From Mycobacterium adipatum (GTDB taxonomy: Bacteria > Actinomycetota > Actinomycetes > Mycobacteriales > Mycobacteriaceae), in assembly GCF_001644575.1 (NCBI RefSeq), contig NZ_CP015596.1, positions 3,596,001 through 3,660,000 of the forward strand: a DNA stretch of 64,000 nt. The letters are read 5' to 3'. Made by a program: the position numbers and the translations under genes. Within the stretch, counting starts at the first letter, position 1. Each line of letters begins with the position of its first letter. Positions 9,127 through 20,109 of this stretch are shown one piece after another. Below the pieces are notes generated by a model. That model was not told the origin of the DNA, searched no databases, and was given only the letters and a program-made list of their open reading frames with translations.

Positions 9127-11301
9127 ATGATGACGCTCGCACCAGCCCGGCCCGCCGCCCGCGGCACCTCCAGCCCCGGCCCGGCCTCGACCGCCGGCAC
9201 CGGGATGGGTACCCGCACATCGGGCTTCTACCGGCACGACCTCGACGGACTCCGCGGAGTCGCGATCGCGCTCGTGGCGATCTTCCACGTCTGGTTCGGC
9301 CGCGTCTCCGGCGGCGTCGACGTGTTCCTCGCGCTATCCGGATTCTTCTTCGGAGGTCGTCTGCTGCGCGCCGCGATCGACCCGGCGACCACGCTCCGGC
9401 CGATTCCGGAGGTCGTCCGCCTGGTCCGCCGACTGCTGCCCGCGCTGATCGTCGTGCTCGCCGCCGGGGCGGTGCTGACCATCCTGATTCAGCCGGAAAC
9501 CCGCTGGGAGACGTTCGCCGATCAGAGCCTGGCCAGCCTCGGGTACTACCAGAACTGGGAACTGGCCAACACCGCCGCGGACTACCTGCGCGCCGGGGAG
9601 ACGGTCAGCCCGCTGCAGCACATCTGGTCGATGTCGGTGCAGGGCCAGTTCTACATCGCCCTGCTGGCCATCATCTTCAGCCTTGCCTATCTGCTGCGCC
9701 GACCGCTGGGCAGGCACCTGCGCTGGGTGTTCATCGTGCTGCTGAGCGCGCTGACCATCGCGTCCTTCGTGTACGCGATCATCGCGCACAACGCCGATCA
9801 GGCGGTGGCGTACTACAACAGCTTCGCCCGCGCCTGGGAGCTCACCCTCGGCGCCCTGATCGGGGCCCTGGTTCCCTATGTGCGGTGGCCCATGTGGGTG
9901 CGCACCCTGGTGGCGACCGTCTCCCTGATCGCCATCCTGGTGTGCGGCTGGCTGATCGACGGGGTGCGCGAGTTCCCCGGCCCGTGGACGCTGGTCCCGG
10001 TCGGGGCCACCGTGCTGTTCATCCTGTCGGCGGCCAATCGGGTCGCCGATCCACACACCGGCGGCAAGCTGCCCGCGCCCAACCGGCTACTGGCCACCAA
10101 ACCGTTCGTCGCGCTGGGCTCGATGGCCTACTCGTTGTACCTGTGGCACTGGCCGCTGCTGATCTTCTGGCTTGCCTACAGCGGCCGCGACCACGCCGGT
10201 TTCACCGACGGAGCCATCGTGTTGCTGGTCAGTGCTGTGCTGGCCTGGCTGACCACCCGCTATGTGGAGACTCCGTTGCGCTACCGGGCGCCGGCGCAGC
10301 GACCGACGGGCGTTGGATGGCGCACCCGGTTACGCCGGCCGACCATCGTCCTGGGTTCGGTGGTGACCCTGCTGGGCGTCACGCTCACCGCGACATCGTT
10401 CACCTGGCGCGAGCATGTCACCGTCGAGCGGGCCAGCGGCAAGGAGCTGTCCGGGCTGTCGGCGCGCGACTATCCCGGAGCCCGCGCTCTGCTCAACAAC
10501 GCCAAGGTGCCCAAGCTGCCCATGCGGCCCACCGTGCTGGAAGCCAAGAACGACATCCCGGAGTCCACCAACGCCGGCTGCATCAGCGATTTCGACAACG
10601 TCGACGTCATCAACTGCACCTACGGCGACAAGGACGCGCAGCGCACCATCGCACTGGCCGGCGGCTCCCACGCCGAACACTGGATCACCGCGCTGGACCT
10701 GCTCGGCCGGATGCACGGCTTCAAGGTGGTCACCTACCTGAAGATGGGTTGCCCGCTGACCACCGAGGAGAAACCACTGGTGATGGGCGACAACCGCCCG
10801 TACCCGAAATGCCGGCAATGGAACGACGTGGTGATGCCGAAACTGCTCGCGGACAAACCCGATTACGTGTTCACCACCTCCACCCGGCCTTGGAACATCA
10901 AACCCGGTGATGTCATGCCGAGCTCGTATCTCGGTATCTGGCAACAGTTCTCGGATGCCGGTATCGACGTGCTGGCGATGCGTGACACACCATGGCTGGT
11001 GCGCAACAACAAGCCGTACTTCCCGGCCGACTGCCTGGCCGACGGGGGCGACGCCATCTCCTGCGGCATCAAGCGCTCTGCGGTACTGTCCGACGACAAC
11101 CCGACATTGAATTATCTGCAACGGTTTCCGAACCTGAAGCCACTGGACATGACCGACGCGGTGTGCCGACCGGACTTCTGCCGAGTAGTGGAGGGAAATG
11201 TGCTGATGTATCACGATTCTCACCATCTATCGACAACCTACGTCCGCACCATGACCAACGAACTCGGGCGACAGCTCGCAGCCGCCACCGGCTGGTGGTG
11301 A
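9127..11301 (+). CDS. OafA/YrhL-type membrane O-acyltransferase with C-terminal SGNH-like domain
   Basis: This 724-residue protein corresponds to Rv1565c. The acyltransferase-3 part (residues ~35-420) begins with YRHDLDGLRGVAIALVAIFHV, has about ten membrane helices, and ends after RYVETPLRYR. The second half is a periplasmic SGNH-type domain: ALAGGSHAEHW is its block I and MYHDSHHLS its catalytic Asp/His block. The usual GDSH is GGSH here. Such proteins move acetyl or acyl groups across the membrane onto surface glycans or lipids. A TAGATT -10 hexamer (9109-9114) lies 12 nt before the ATG. Only 1 nt separates its stop from the glgX start, so it is probably transcribed with the trehalose genes; its acceptor is unknown. 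Confidence 0.88.
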   Translation: MMTLAPARPAARGTSSPGPASTAGTGMGTRTSGFYRHDLDGLRGVAIALVAIFHVWFGRVSGGVDVFLALSGFFFGGRLLRAAIDPATTLRPIPEVVRLVRRLLPALIVVLAAGAVLTILIQPETRWETFADQSLASLGYYQNWELANTAADYLRAGETVSPLQHIWSMSVQGQFYIALLAIIFSLAYLLRRPLGRHLRWVFIVLLSALTIASFVYAIIAHNADQAVAYYNSFARAWELTLGALIGALVPYVRWPMWVRTLVATVSLIAILVCGWLIDGVREFPGPWTLVPVGATVLFILSAANRVADPHTGGKLPAPNRLLATKPFVALGSMAYSLYLWHWPLLIFWLAYSGRDHAGFTDGAIVLLVSAVLAWLTTRYVETPLRYRAPAQRPTGVGWRTRLRRPTIVLGSVVTLLGVTLTATSFTWREHVTVERASGKELSGLSARDYPGARALLNNAKVPKLPMRPTVLEAKNDIPESTNAGCISDFDNVDVINCTYGDKDAQRTIALAGGSHAEHWITALDLLGRMHGFKVVTYLKMGCPLTTEEKPLVMGDNRPYPKCRQWNDVVMPKLLADKPDYVFTTSTRPWNIKPGDVMPSSYLGIWQQFSDAGIDVLAMRDTPWLVRNNKPYFPADCLADGGDAISCGIKRSAVLSDDNPTLNYLQRFPNLKPLDMTDAVCRPDFCRVVEGNVLMYHDSHHLSTTYVRTMTNELGRQLAAATGWW

Positions 11302-11302
11302 C

Positions 11303-13432
<2,130 letters not shown>

Positions 13433-13445
13433 GCGGTAATGGCTG

Positions 13446-15734
13446 ATGGGTGTCCCGCTCTCCACGTATCGGCTCCAAATGCGCGGTGATTCCTTCACCT
13501 TCTCCGACGCCCTCGAGCTGCTCGACTATCTGGACGACCTGGGTGTCTCGCATTTGTACCTGTCGCCGATCCTGACGGCGGCCACCGGCTCCAGCCACGG
13601 CTATGACGTCACAGATCCGACCACGGTGTCCGCCGAACTCGGGGGCCCGCAGGGCCTGGCCGCGTTGTCCGCCGCGGTCCGGGCCCGCGGCATGGGGCTG
13701 ATCGTCGATATCGTGCCCAACCATGTGGGGGTGGAGGACCCGACCCAGAATCGGTGGTGGTGGGATGTGCTCACCCACGGGCGGGAGTCGGCGTACAGCA
13801 CGTACTTCGACATCGACTGGGATCTCGATCACGGGCGGATCGTCTTGCCGGTGCTCGGGTCCGACGCGGACGTCGCCGAGCTGACCGTCGACGGGGACAC
13901 CCTGCGCCTCGGCGACCGGGTCTGGCCGCTGGCACCGGGCACCGCGGACGACGGTGCGCCGGGATCGCAGGTGCACGACCGCCAGCACTACAAGCTCATC
14001 GGCTGGAAGAACAACATCTGCGGTTACCGCAGGTTCTTCTCCATCACCTCGCTGGCCGGTCTGCGCCAGGAGGACCCCGCGGTGTTCGAGGCGTCGCACG
14101 CCGAGGTGGGCCGCTGGTTCGCCGAGGGACTGGTCGACGGGTTGCGCATCGACCATCCCGACGGGCTGGCCCAGCCCGCCACCTACGCGGCGGATCTGCG
14201 TGAGCTGGTCGGCGACGCGGCCTGGATCGTGATCGAGAAGATCCTGGCCCCCGACGAGGCGCTCGACACCGGGTTGCCGGTCGACGGCACCACCGGATAC
14301 GACGGACTGCGCGAGATCGGTGGACTGTTCATCGACCCCACCGGCGAGCCCCTGCTGACCGAGCTCTACCAGAGCAGCGGCCCGCACCGGGGAACCGCCG
14401 AGGAACAGGTGTCCGAACTCAAGACCACCGCCGCCACCGTCACCCTCGGCAGCGAACTGGCCCGCGTGCGGCGGACGATCGTGACCGAAACCGGGTCCGA
14501 CCATCCCCTGCTGCCCGATGCGGTGAGCGCGCTGCTCACCCACGTACACGTGTACCGGTTCGACTACCTCAACCTGACCGCCATCGGACCGACCGCCATC
14601 GCCGAAACCGTGCGTGCGCGACCGGAACTGGCCGAACCGCTGCAGCTGGTGGCCGCGGCGCTGGCCCTTGACGGCGAGGCCGCGATCCGCATCCAGCAGC
14701 TGTGCGGAGCGGTGACCGCCAAATCCGTCGAGGACTGCCTGTTCTACCGCGACGCCCGGCTGGTCTCGCTCAACGAGGTGGGTGGCGAACCCGAGCTGTT
14801 CGGGGTGAGCGCCGCCGAGTTCCACGAGCGCTGCGCCACCAGGGCACGGCTGTGGCCGCATGCCATGGTGACGCTGTCCACCCATGACACCAAGCGCGGC
14901 GAGGACGTGCGGGCCCGCATCGGGGTGCTGTCCCAACTGGCCGGCGAATGGGCCGAACGCGTGCACCGCTGGTCGCAGATCGTGCTGAGCCCGGACCCGG
15001 CGACCACACTCTTTCTGTGGCAGAACGTCTTCGGTGTCTGGCCGGTGGACGGCGAGGTGTCCGAGACGCTACGGCGCCGGTTGCACGCCTACGCCGAGAA
15101 GGCCATCAGAGAGGCCGCGCTGCACACCTCATGGAACGATCCGGACGCGGATTTCGAAGCGTCGGTGCACGACTGGGTGGACGCGGTCATCGACGGGCCG
15201 GTGTCCAAGGAAATGACCGCGTTGGTGGCGCGCGTCGATGCGCACGCCCACAATGACAGCCTCGGCCAAAAGCTGCTGGCCCTCACGGTGCCGGGCATCC
15301 CGGACGTCTACCAGGGCACCGAGCTCTTCGACGACAGCCTGGTCGATCCGGACAACCGCCGGCCGGTGGACTACGCCACCCGCCGCGCCGCGCTGCGGGC
15401 CGGCACCGACCCAAAGCTCCGGGTGGTGGGCGCGGCGCTGCGGCTGCGCAGGGAACTGCCGGACACCTTCCGCGACGGTGGCTACCGTCCGGTGCCCGCC
15501 ACCGGTTCCGCGGCCGCACATCTGGTCGCCTTCCTGCGCGGCGACGATGTGCTGGTGGCGGTGTCGCGGTGGACGGTCAAGCTCGCCGAAACCGGCTGGG
15601 GGGACACCACCGTGACACTGCCCGAGGGCATCTGGACCGACCGGCTGACCGGGCGCACGCACGCCGGCAGCCCCGCGGCCTCCGAGCTGTTCGCCGAGCT
15701 GCCGGCGGTACTGCTGGAGCGCACCGATGTCTGA
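13446..15734 (+). CDS. treY: Maltooligosyl trehalose synthase TreY
   Basis: TreY isomerises the reducing-end alpha-1,4 bond of maltooligosaccharides to an alpha,alpha-1,1 bond, giving maltooligosyl-trehalose. The 762-residue protein starts with STYRLQMRGDSFTFSDALELLDYLDDLGVSHLYLSPI. It has the GH13 blocks DIVPNHVG, DGLRIDHPDGLA and STHDTKRGEDVRARI, plus the late TVPGIPDVYQGTEL. It lies between glgX and treZ; the last codons overlap the treZ start by 8 nt, so the two are translationally coupled. Confidence 0.95.
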   Translation: MGVPLSTYRLQMRGDSFTFSDALELLDYLDDLGVSHLYLSPILTAATGSSHGYDVTDPTTVSAELGGPQGLAALSAAVRARGMGLIVDIVPNHVGVEDPTQNRWWWDVLTHGRESAYSTYFDIDWDLDHGRIVLPVLGSDADVAELTVDGDTLRLGDRVWPLAPGTADDGAPGSQVHDRQHYKLIGWKNNICGYRRFFSITSLAGLRQEDPAVFEASHAEVGRWFAEGLVDGLRIDHPDGLAQPATYAADLRELVGDAAWIVIEKILAPDEALDTGLPVDGTTGYDGLREIGGLFIDPTGEPLLTELYQSSGPHRGTAEEQVSELKTTAATVTLGSELARVRRTIVTETGSDHPLLPDAVSALLTHVHVYRFDYLNLTAIGPTAIAETVRARPELAEPLQLVAAALALDGEAAIRIQQLCGAVTAKSVEDCLFYRDARLVSLNEVGGEPELFGVSAAEFHERCATRARLWPHAMVTLSTHDTKRGEDVRARIGVLSQLAGEWAERVHRWSQIVLSPDPATTLFLWQNVFGVWPVDGEVSETLRRRLHAYAEKAIREAALHTSWNDPDADFEASVHDWVDAVIDGPVSKEMTALVARVDAHAHNDSLGQKLLALTVPGIPDVYQGTELFDDSLVDPDNRRPVDYATRRAALRAGTDPKLRVVGAALRLRRELPDTFRDGGYRPVPATGSAAAHLVAFLRGDDVLVAVSRWTVKLAETGWGDTTVTLPEGIWTDRLTGRTHAGSPAASELFAELPAVLLERTDV

Positions 15735-17454
15735 GCGCGCCTTCGCGGTATGGGCGCCGCGCCCGACCCGTGTCCAGCTCGACGTCGACGGCGCCCGGCA
15801 CCCGATGCACCGCGATGCCGACGATTGGTGGCGGGCCGAGGTCCCCGCGAATCCGGACAGCCGTTACGGCTTCGTTCTCGACGACGACGACACGGTGCTG
15901 CCCGACCCGCGTTCGGCCCGCCAACCCGACGGTGTGCACGCCCGCTCGCAACTGTGGACGCCGGCCGCGCCGCCGCGCCGGTGGCCCGGGCGCAGTATCG
16001 AGGGCGCCATCATCTACGAGCTGCACGTCGGGACGTTCACCGAGGCGGGCACCTTCGAGGCGGCCATCGACAAGCTGCAGTACCTGGTCGATCTCGGTGT
16101 CGACTTCGTCGAACTGATGCCGGTGAACGCCTTCAGCGGGACCCACGGCTGGGGCTATGACGGTGTGCTCTGGTACGCCGTGCACGAACCCTACGGCGGT
16201 CCGGACGCCCTGCTGCGCCTCATCGACGCCTGCCACGACATCGGCCTGGGTGTGCTGATCGACGCGGTGTTCAACCATCTCGGGCCGTCCGGGAACTACC
16301 TGCCCCGCTTCGGGCCGTACCTGTCGACCGGCAGCAACCCGTGGGGCGAATCGGTCAACATCGCCGACGCCGGCGCCGATGAGGTGCGCCGCTACATCAT
16401 CGAGTGCGCGCTGCGCTGGATGCGCGAGTTCGGGGCCGACGGGCTGCGTCTGGATGCCGTGCACGCCCTGGTGGACACCACCGCAATCCACATCCTGGAG
16501 GAACTGAGCACCGAAACCCAGGCACTGGCCGCCGAATTGGGCCGCCCCCTGTCACTGATCGCCGAGAGCGACATGAACGACCCACGGTTGATCACACCGC
16601 GGGAGCAGGGTGGTCTGGGGCTCACCGCCCAGTGGGACGACGATATCCATCACGCCATCCACACCGCGGTCTCCGGGGAACGGCAAGGCTATTACGGAGA
16701 TTTCGGCACCGTCGGGACGCTGGCACAGACGCTGACGCAGGGCTACTTCCATGCCGGCACCTATTCGTCGTTCCGTGGGCGCCGGCACGGCCGCCCCCTG
16801 GACACCGCGACCATCCCGGCGACCCGGCTGCTGGCCTACACCCTGACCCACGATCAGGTCGGCAACCGCGCCACCGGGGACCGGCCGTCGCAGAACCTGA
16901 CCAGTGGGCAGCTCGCCGTGAAGGCCGCGCTGGTACTCGGATCCCCGTACACCGCCATGCTGTTCATGGGTGAGGAGTGGGGGTCGAGCAGCCCGTTCCA
17001 GTTCTTCACCTCGCACCCGGAACCGGAGCTGGGGCGTGCCACCGCCGAGGGTCGTAAGGCCGAGTTCGCTGCGCACGGCTGGGACGCCGACGAGATCCCG
17101 GATCCGCAGGACCCCGCGACCTTCACCCGGTCGAAGTTGAACTGGGCCGAAGTCACCGAGGACGGGCACGCGCGGCTGCTGCAGACCTACCGCCAGCTGA
17201 TCGCGTTGCGCCACGACGAACCCGACTTCGCCGACCCGTGGCTGGACCACCTACGGGTGGACTACGACGAGGACGCACGCTGGATCATCTTGCACCGTGG
17301 GGCTTTCGCGGTGGTGTGCAATCTCGGCGAGGCCGCGGTCGGGGTGCCGGTCACCGGCGAGACCGTGCTGGCCTGGGACGAACCGACCACCGACGGTGCG
17401 TCCACCGTGATCCCGGGACACTCCTTTGCGGTGCTCCGGACTCAGGTCAGGTAA
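15727..17454 (+). CDS. treZ: Maltooligosyltrehalose trehalohydrolase TreZ
   Basis: TreZ releases free trehalose from the product of TreY. The 575-residue GH13 protein has an N-terminal beta domain (AVWAPRPTRVQLDVDGA). Next come IIYELHVGTFTEAGTF, GTHGWGYDGVLWYAVHEPYGGP, IDAVFNHLGPSGNYL, DGLRLDAVHAL with the nucleophile Asp, and AESDMNDP with the acid Glu. Its stop overlaps the convergent ilvA stop region by 13 nt, closing the glgX-treY-treZ operon. Confidence 0.95.
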   Translation: MSERAFAVWAPRPTRVQLDVDGARHPMHRDADDWWRAEVPANPDSRYGFVLDDDDTVLPDPRSARQPDGVHARSQLWTPAAPPRRWPGRSIEGAIIYELHVGTFTEAGTFEAAIDKLQYLVDLGVDFVELMPVNAFSGTHGWGYDGVLWYAVHEPYGGPDALLRLIDACHDIGLGVLIDAVFNHLGPSGNYLPRFGPYLSTGSNPWGESVNIADAGADEVRRYIIECALRWMREFGADGLRLDAVHALVDTTAIHILEELSTETQALAAELGRPLSLIAESDMNDPRLITPREQGGLGLTAQWDDDIHHAIHTAVSGERQGYYGDFGTVGTLAQTLTQGYFHAGTYSSFRGRRHGRPLDTATIPATRLLAYTLTHDQVGNRATGDRPSQNLTSGQLAVKAALVLGSPYTAMLFMGEEWGSSSPFQFFTSHPEPELGRATAEGRKAEFAAHGWDADEIPDPQDPATFTRSKLNWAEVTEDGHARLLQTYRQLIALRHDEPDFADPWLDHLRVDYDEDARWIILHRGAFAVVCNLGEAAVGVPVTGETVLAWDEPTTDGASTVIPGHSFAVLRTQVR

Positions 17455-18722
17455 CGGTAGGTCGGCGAACCCGGTTCCAGCAGTTCCACGTGCGCCTCGG
17501 AATCCTGCATCCGCGCCAGCAGCCCGTCCAGATCGGTGGCCGAACCCAGCTCGATACCGACCAGGGCCTCCCCGGTCTCCCTGTTGTTGCGCTTGACGTA
17601 TTCGAACAGGGTGATGTCGTCATTGGGTCCCAGGACGGTGTCCAGGAATCCGCGCAGCGCACCGGGTTCCTGTGGGAAATCGACCAGGAAGTAGTGCTTG
17701 AGCCCCCGATGCACGAGTGAGCGTTCCAGGATCTCGCCGTACCGCGACACATCGTTGTTGCCACCGGAGATGATGCACACCACGGTGGAACCCGGCGCGA
17801 TATCGGCTTCCATCAGCGCGGCGACCGACAGGGCACCGGCGGGTTCGGCGATGATGCCCTCGCTCTGATAGAGGTCGAGCATCGCCGAACACACCGCGCC
17901 CTCGTCGACCGCGGTGATCGAGACCATGTCACCGGCCGCGGCCAGCGCGGCGTGCGTGTGCATGCCGGCCCTGGCCACCGCGGCACCGTCGACGAACTGA
18001 TCCACATGCTCCAGTGGCACCGGCTGGCCCGCCGCCAGCGCCGCCATCATCGAGGCCGCGCCCGCGGGCTCCACGCCCAGCACCGCGGTGTTCGTGGTGC
18101 GTTCGGACAGGTAGGTGGTGATCCCGGCAATGCAGCCGCCACCGCCGACCGGGACGATCACCAGGTCGGGCTCCTCGGGGAGCTGTTCGAGCAGTTCCAC
18201 GGCGATGGTGCCCTGCCCCGCCATGGTGCGTGGGTCGTCGTAGGGCGGCACCAGGGTGGCCCCGGTGCGGGCGACATCGGCCAGGGCCGCCTCGGCGGCC
18301 ATGTCGTAGGTCTTGCCACCGATGATCAGCTCGATGAACTCGCCGCCGTGATAGCGGATGCGGTCGCGTTTCTGCTTCGGCGTCTTGGCCGGGGCATACA
18401 CCCGCCCGTGCACGCCCATCGAGCGGCACGCGAGCGCGAATCCCTGGGCGTGATTGCCCGCCGAGGAACACACCACTCCGGCGGCCAGCTCCTCCGGCGT
18501 GAGCTGCATCAACAGGTTGTAGGCGCCGCGCAGCTTGTAGGAGCGCACCGCCTGCAGGTCCTCCCGCTTGAGGTAGACCTGCGCACCGGTGGCCTGGGAG
18601 AGCCGGTCGCTGAGCTGCAGCGGGCTCACGGTGACGACACCGGCGATTCGTGCCGCGGCCTCGTCGATGTCGGCCGCGGTGAGCGGCGATACCTGCGGGC
18701 TTTGGATCACGTCTGCGGACAC
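17442..18722 (-). CDS. ilvA: Threonine dehydratase IlvA
   Basis: This PLP enzyme deaminates L-threonine to 2-oxobutanoate, the first step to isoleucine. The PLP lysine is Lys63 in RSYKLRGAYN. SSAGNHAQGFA and the glycine-rich phosphate cup VGGGGCIAGI follow. The C-terminal ~85 residues (HYFLVDFPQEPGALRGFL...) form one ACT-like regulatory domain, the short actinobacterial type, not two as in the long E. coli enzyme. The start is a GTG. It is convergent with treZ and corresponds to Rv1559. Confidence 0.93.
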   Translation of the reverse strand: MSADVIQSPQVSPLTAADIDEAAARIAGVVTVSPLQLSDRLSQATGAQVYLKREDLQAVRSYKLRGAYNLLMQLTPEELAAGVVCSSAGNHAQGFALACRSMGVHGRVYAPAKTPKQKRDRIRYHGGEFIELIIGGKTYDMAAEAALADVARTGATLVPPYDDPRTMAGQGTIAVELLEQLPEEPDLVIVPVGGGGCIAGITTYLSERTTNTAVLGVEPAGAASMMAALAAGQPVPLEHVDQFVDGAAVARAGMHTHAALAAAGDMVSITAVDEGAVCSAMLDLYQSEGIIAEPAGALSVAALMEADIAPGSTVVCIISGGNNDVSRYGEILERSLVHRGLKHYFLVDFPQEPGALRGFLDTVLGPNDDITLFEYVKRNNRETGEALVGIELGSATDLDGLLARMQDSEAHVELLEPGSPTYRYLT

Positions 18723-18813
18723 CGCTCAATGGTGCCACTACCAGCTCCGGGAGTGAAAACGGGTCCCGCCGGAAACCCCCGGGTTTCGGTTGCCCGAACT
18801 CTTGGTTGCGAGT

Positions 18814-18819
18814 TATCGT
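18814..18819 (+). promoter_or_regulatory. -10 element of the small membrane protein gene
   Basis: TATCGT matches TANNNT and ends 6 nt before the GTG at 18826, with no ribosome-binding site. It predicts a leaderless mRNA and decides for the GTG over an in-frame TTG at 18790. Confidence 0.55.
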
Positions 18820-18825
18820 GTCCTG

Positions 18826-19020
18826 GTGACCACGCACACCGAAATCATCGTCGCCGGCGTCCCCTGGCCGGCGTACAAGGTGGTGGCGCTGCTCGTCGGC
18901 GCCCTGGTGCTCGTCGCGGTCGGCCTGGTCACCGCCAGCCTGGGACCCGCTGTGCTCACCGCGGCCGCCATCGCGACGCTGATCTGGCTGGCCGGCGGGA
19001 TGTCCGCGCGGACCAGCTGA
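18826..19020 (+). CDS. Small two-helix membrane protein, unknown function
   Basis: This is a 64-residue protein starting VTTHTEIIVAGVPWPAYK. It then has two hydrophobic helices (VVALLVGALVLVAVGLVTA and AVLTAAAIATLIWLAGGM) and a short tail. I do not recognise a family. It stands alone on the plus strand between ilvA and a convergent glycosyltransferase-like gene whose stop is 1 nt away. The leaderless-type promoter spacing supports it being a real gene. Confidence 0.6.
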   Translation: MTTHTEIIVAGVPWPAYKVVALLVGALVLVAVGLVTASLGPAVLTAAAIATLIWLAGGMSARTS

Positions 19021-19021
19021 C

Positions 19022-19852
19022 TCAGTCCAGCAGCCACGCCCGCCGGGTGCCTTCGGCGATCGCGTCGTTGGCCGTGCCCGCACCATCCCACAGCCCCCGG
19101 GCGGCGGTGCGCGGCATCGCCCACCACAGCACCGAGGTATCGCGGACCTGCCGAATCGGCACACCGGTCGCGACCGCCGCGTAGTGCAGCCAGAAATCGT
19201 CGGCGTACGGACAGATGTCGGCGAACTGGTCCCCACGCTGCCTCAGCGTGGCCAACAGTCTCGGCGGATAGGCCACCCCGGACACCCCGGTGGCGAACAC
19301 CCGCTCGGACGGTTCGGTGGTCGCGCACGTCCGCCATGACCGGTAGGGCGCTTCGGTCCGGATGCGCGCCCGGAAGGCCGTGACCTCGTCGGGTCGGTGC
19401 GCCGCCAGCAGTTCTTCCAGCCAACCCGGCGGATAGAAGACATCATCGTCGGCGGTCACCAGCGTGCGTTCGGGTTCATCCGGAAAGATCTCGCAGACAT
19501 ACGGGTAGTACTTCTTGTGCGGACCGTAGTCCCGGCAGTAACGAAGCTCCAGCCCGCGCGCGCAGAGCCGTCGCAGCGCCGCCGGCGGATTCGCGAGCGA
19601 GGCGACGTCATCGAGCCACAAGATGATGCGGCGCGGGCGGACGGTCCCGGCGCCGATCGTCTCGATCGTCTTCCACACCGTCGCGATCCTGGCACCATAG
19701 CTGGTGAGCGACACATTGGCCGGGGCGTCCCCGACGATGGGCGCGGTGGACCGGTGATTGACGACGCGCAGCCTGGGCTCCTGGACCAGGAACTCGGCCA
19801 GCGCCGGTAGATATTTGATCGGGTTCTTCGGAATCGCACCCGTGTTGCGCAT
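19022..19852 (-). CDS. Glycosyltransferase-like protein with DDD motif
   Basis: This is a 276-residue cytosolic protein. The block VSLTSYGARIATVWKTIETI with RIILWLDDV, followed by ELRYCRDYGPHKKYYPYV and LVTADDDVFYPPGWLEELL, looks like a GT-A glycosyltransferase: nucleotide-sugar site, then an acidic DDD metal-binding motif. CPYADDFWLHYAAVATG resembles the late catalytic acid region. I start at the ATG of MRNTGAIPKN; the upstream extension of the frame is low-complexity and not coding-like. It stands alone, so donor and acceptor are unknown. A capsular polysaccharide role is possible by family resemblance only. Confidence 0.62.
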   Translation of the reverse strand: MRNTGAIPKNPIKYLPALAEFLVQEPRLRVVNHRSTAPIVGDAPANVSLTSYGARIATVWKTIETIGAGTVRPRRIILWLDDVASLANPPAALRRLCARGLELRYCRDYGPHKKYYPYVCEIFPDEPERTLVTADDDVFYPPGWLEELLAAHRPDEVTAFRARIRTEAPYRSWRTCATTEPSERVFATGVSGVAYPPRLLATLRQRGDQFADICPYADDFWLHYAAVATGVPIRQVRDTSVLWWAMPRTAARGLWDGAGTANDAIAEGTRRAWLLD

Positions 19853-20109
19853 GGTGAGCCCCCCAAGGCCGATGTCCCCACGTCGAGGACAGTCTAGCGA
19901 AACCCGTCCCGCTCGGCCCGCCGGCGACAGGTCGCCCCCGATGGCGGTCGTGGCGTGCGGCCACGCCCGCGTCGAACGTTGCCGATTCACAGCACATTCC
20001 CACCCGTTCCGCGGCCGAGAGTGGCCGCACAGGGCGGATAATCAGCCAGATTCGTGGGCACCGGCGGTCCAGCTCAACCGTCTACAGCAAACAGGGGTGA
20101 CGGGACGCG
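19853..20109. other. Intergenic region with two GC-rich hairpins downstream of dnaE1
   Basis: No gene is visible. Two perfect 6-bp inverted repeats occur. CGTGGC/GCCACG with a 5-nt loop lies at 19949-19965, and GCGGCC/GGCCGC with a 6-nt loop at 20011-20028. The second is 82 nt beyond the dnaE1 stop and could be a terminator without a U-tract, as is usual in mycobacteria. The promoter of the leftward glycosyltransferase-like gene must also lie here. Confidence 0.4.

Noticed and set aside
19853..19990. Longer start for the 19022 glycosyltransferase-like gene
   Set aside because: The extra 46 residues are basic and low-complexity; homology-like sequence begins at the ATG at 19852.
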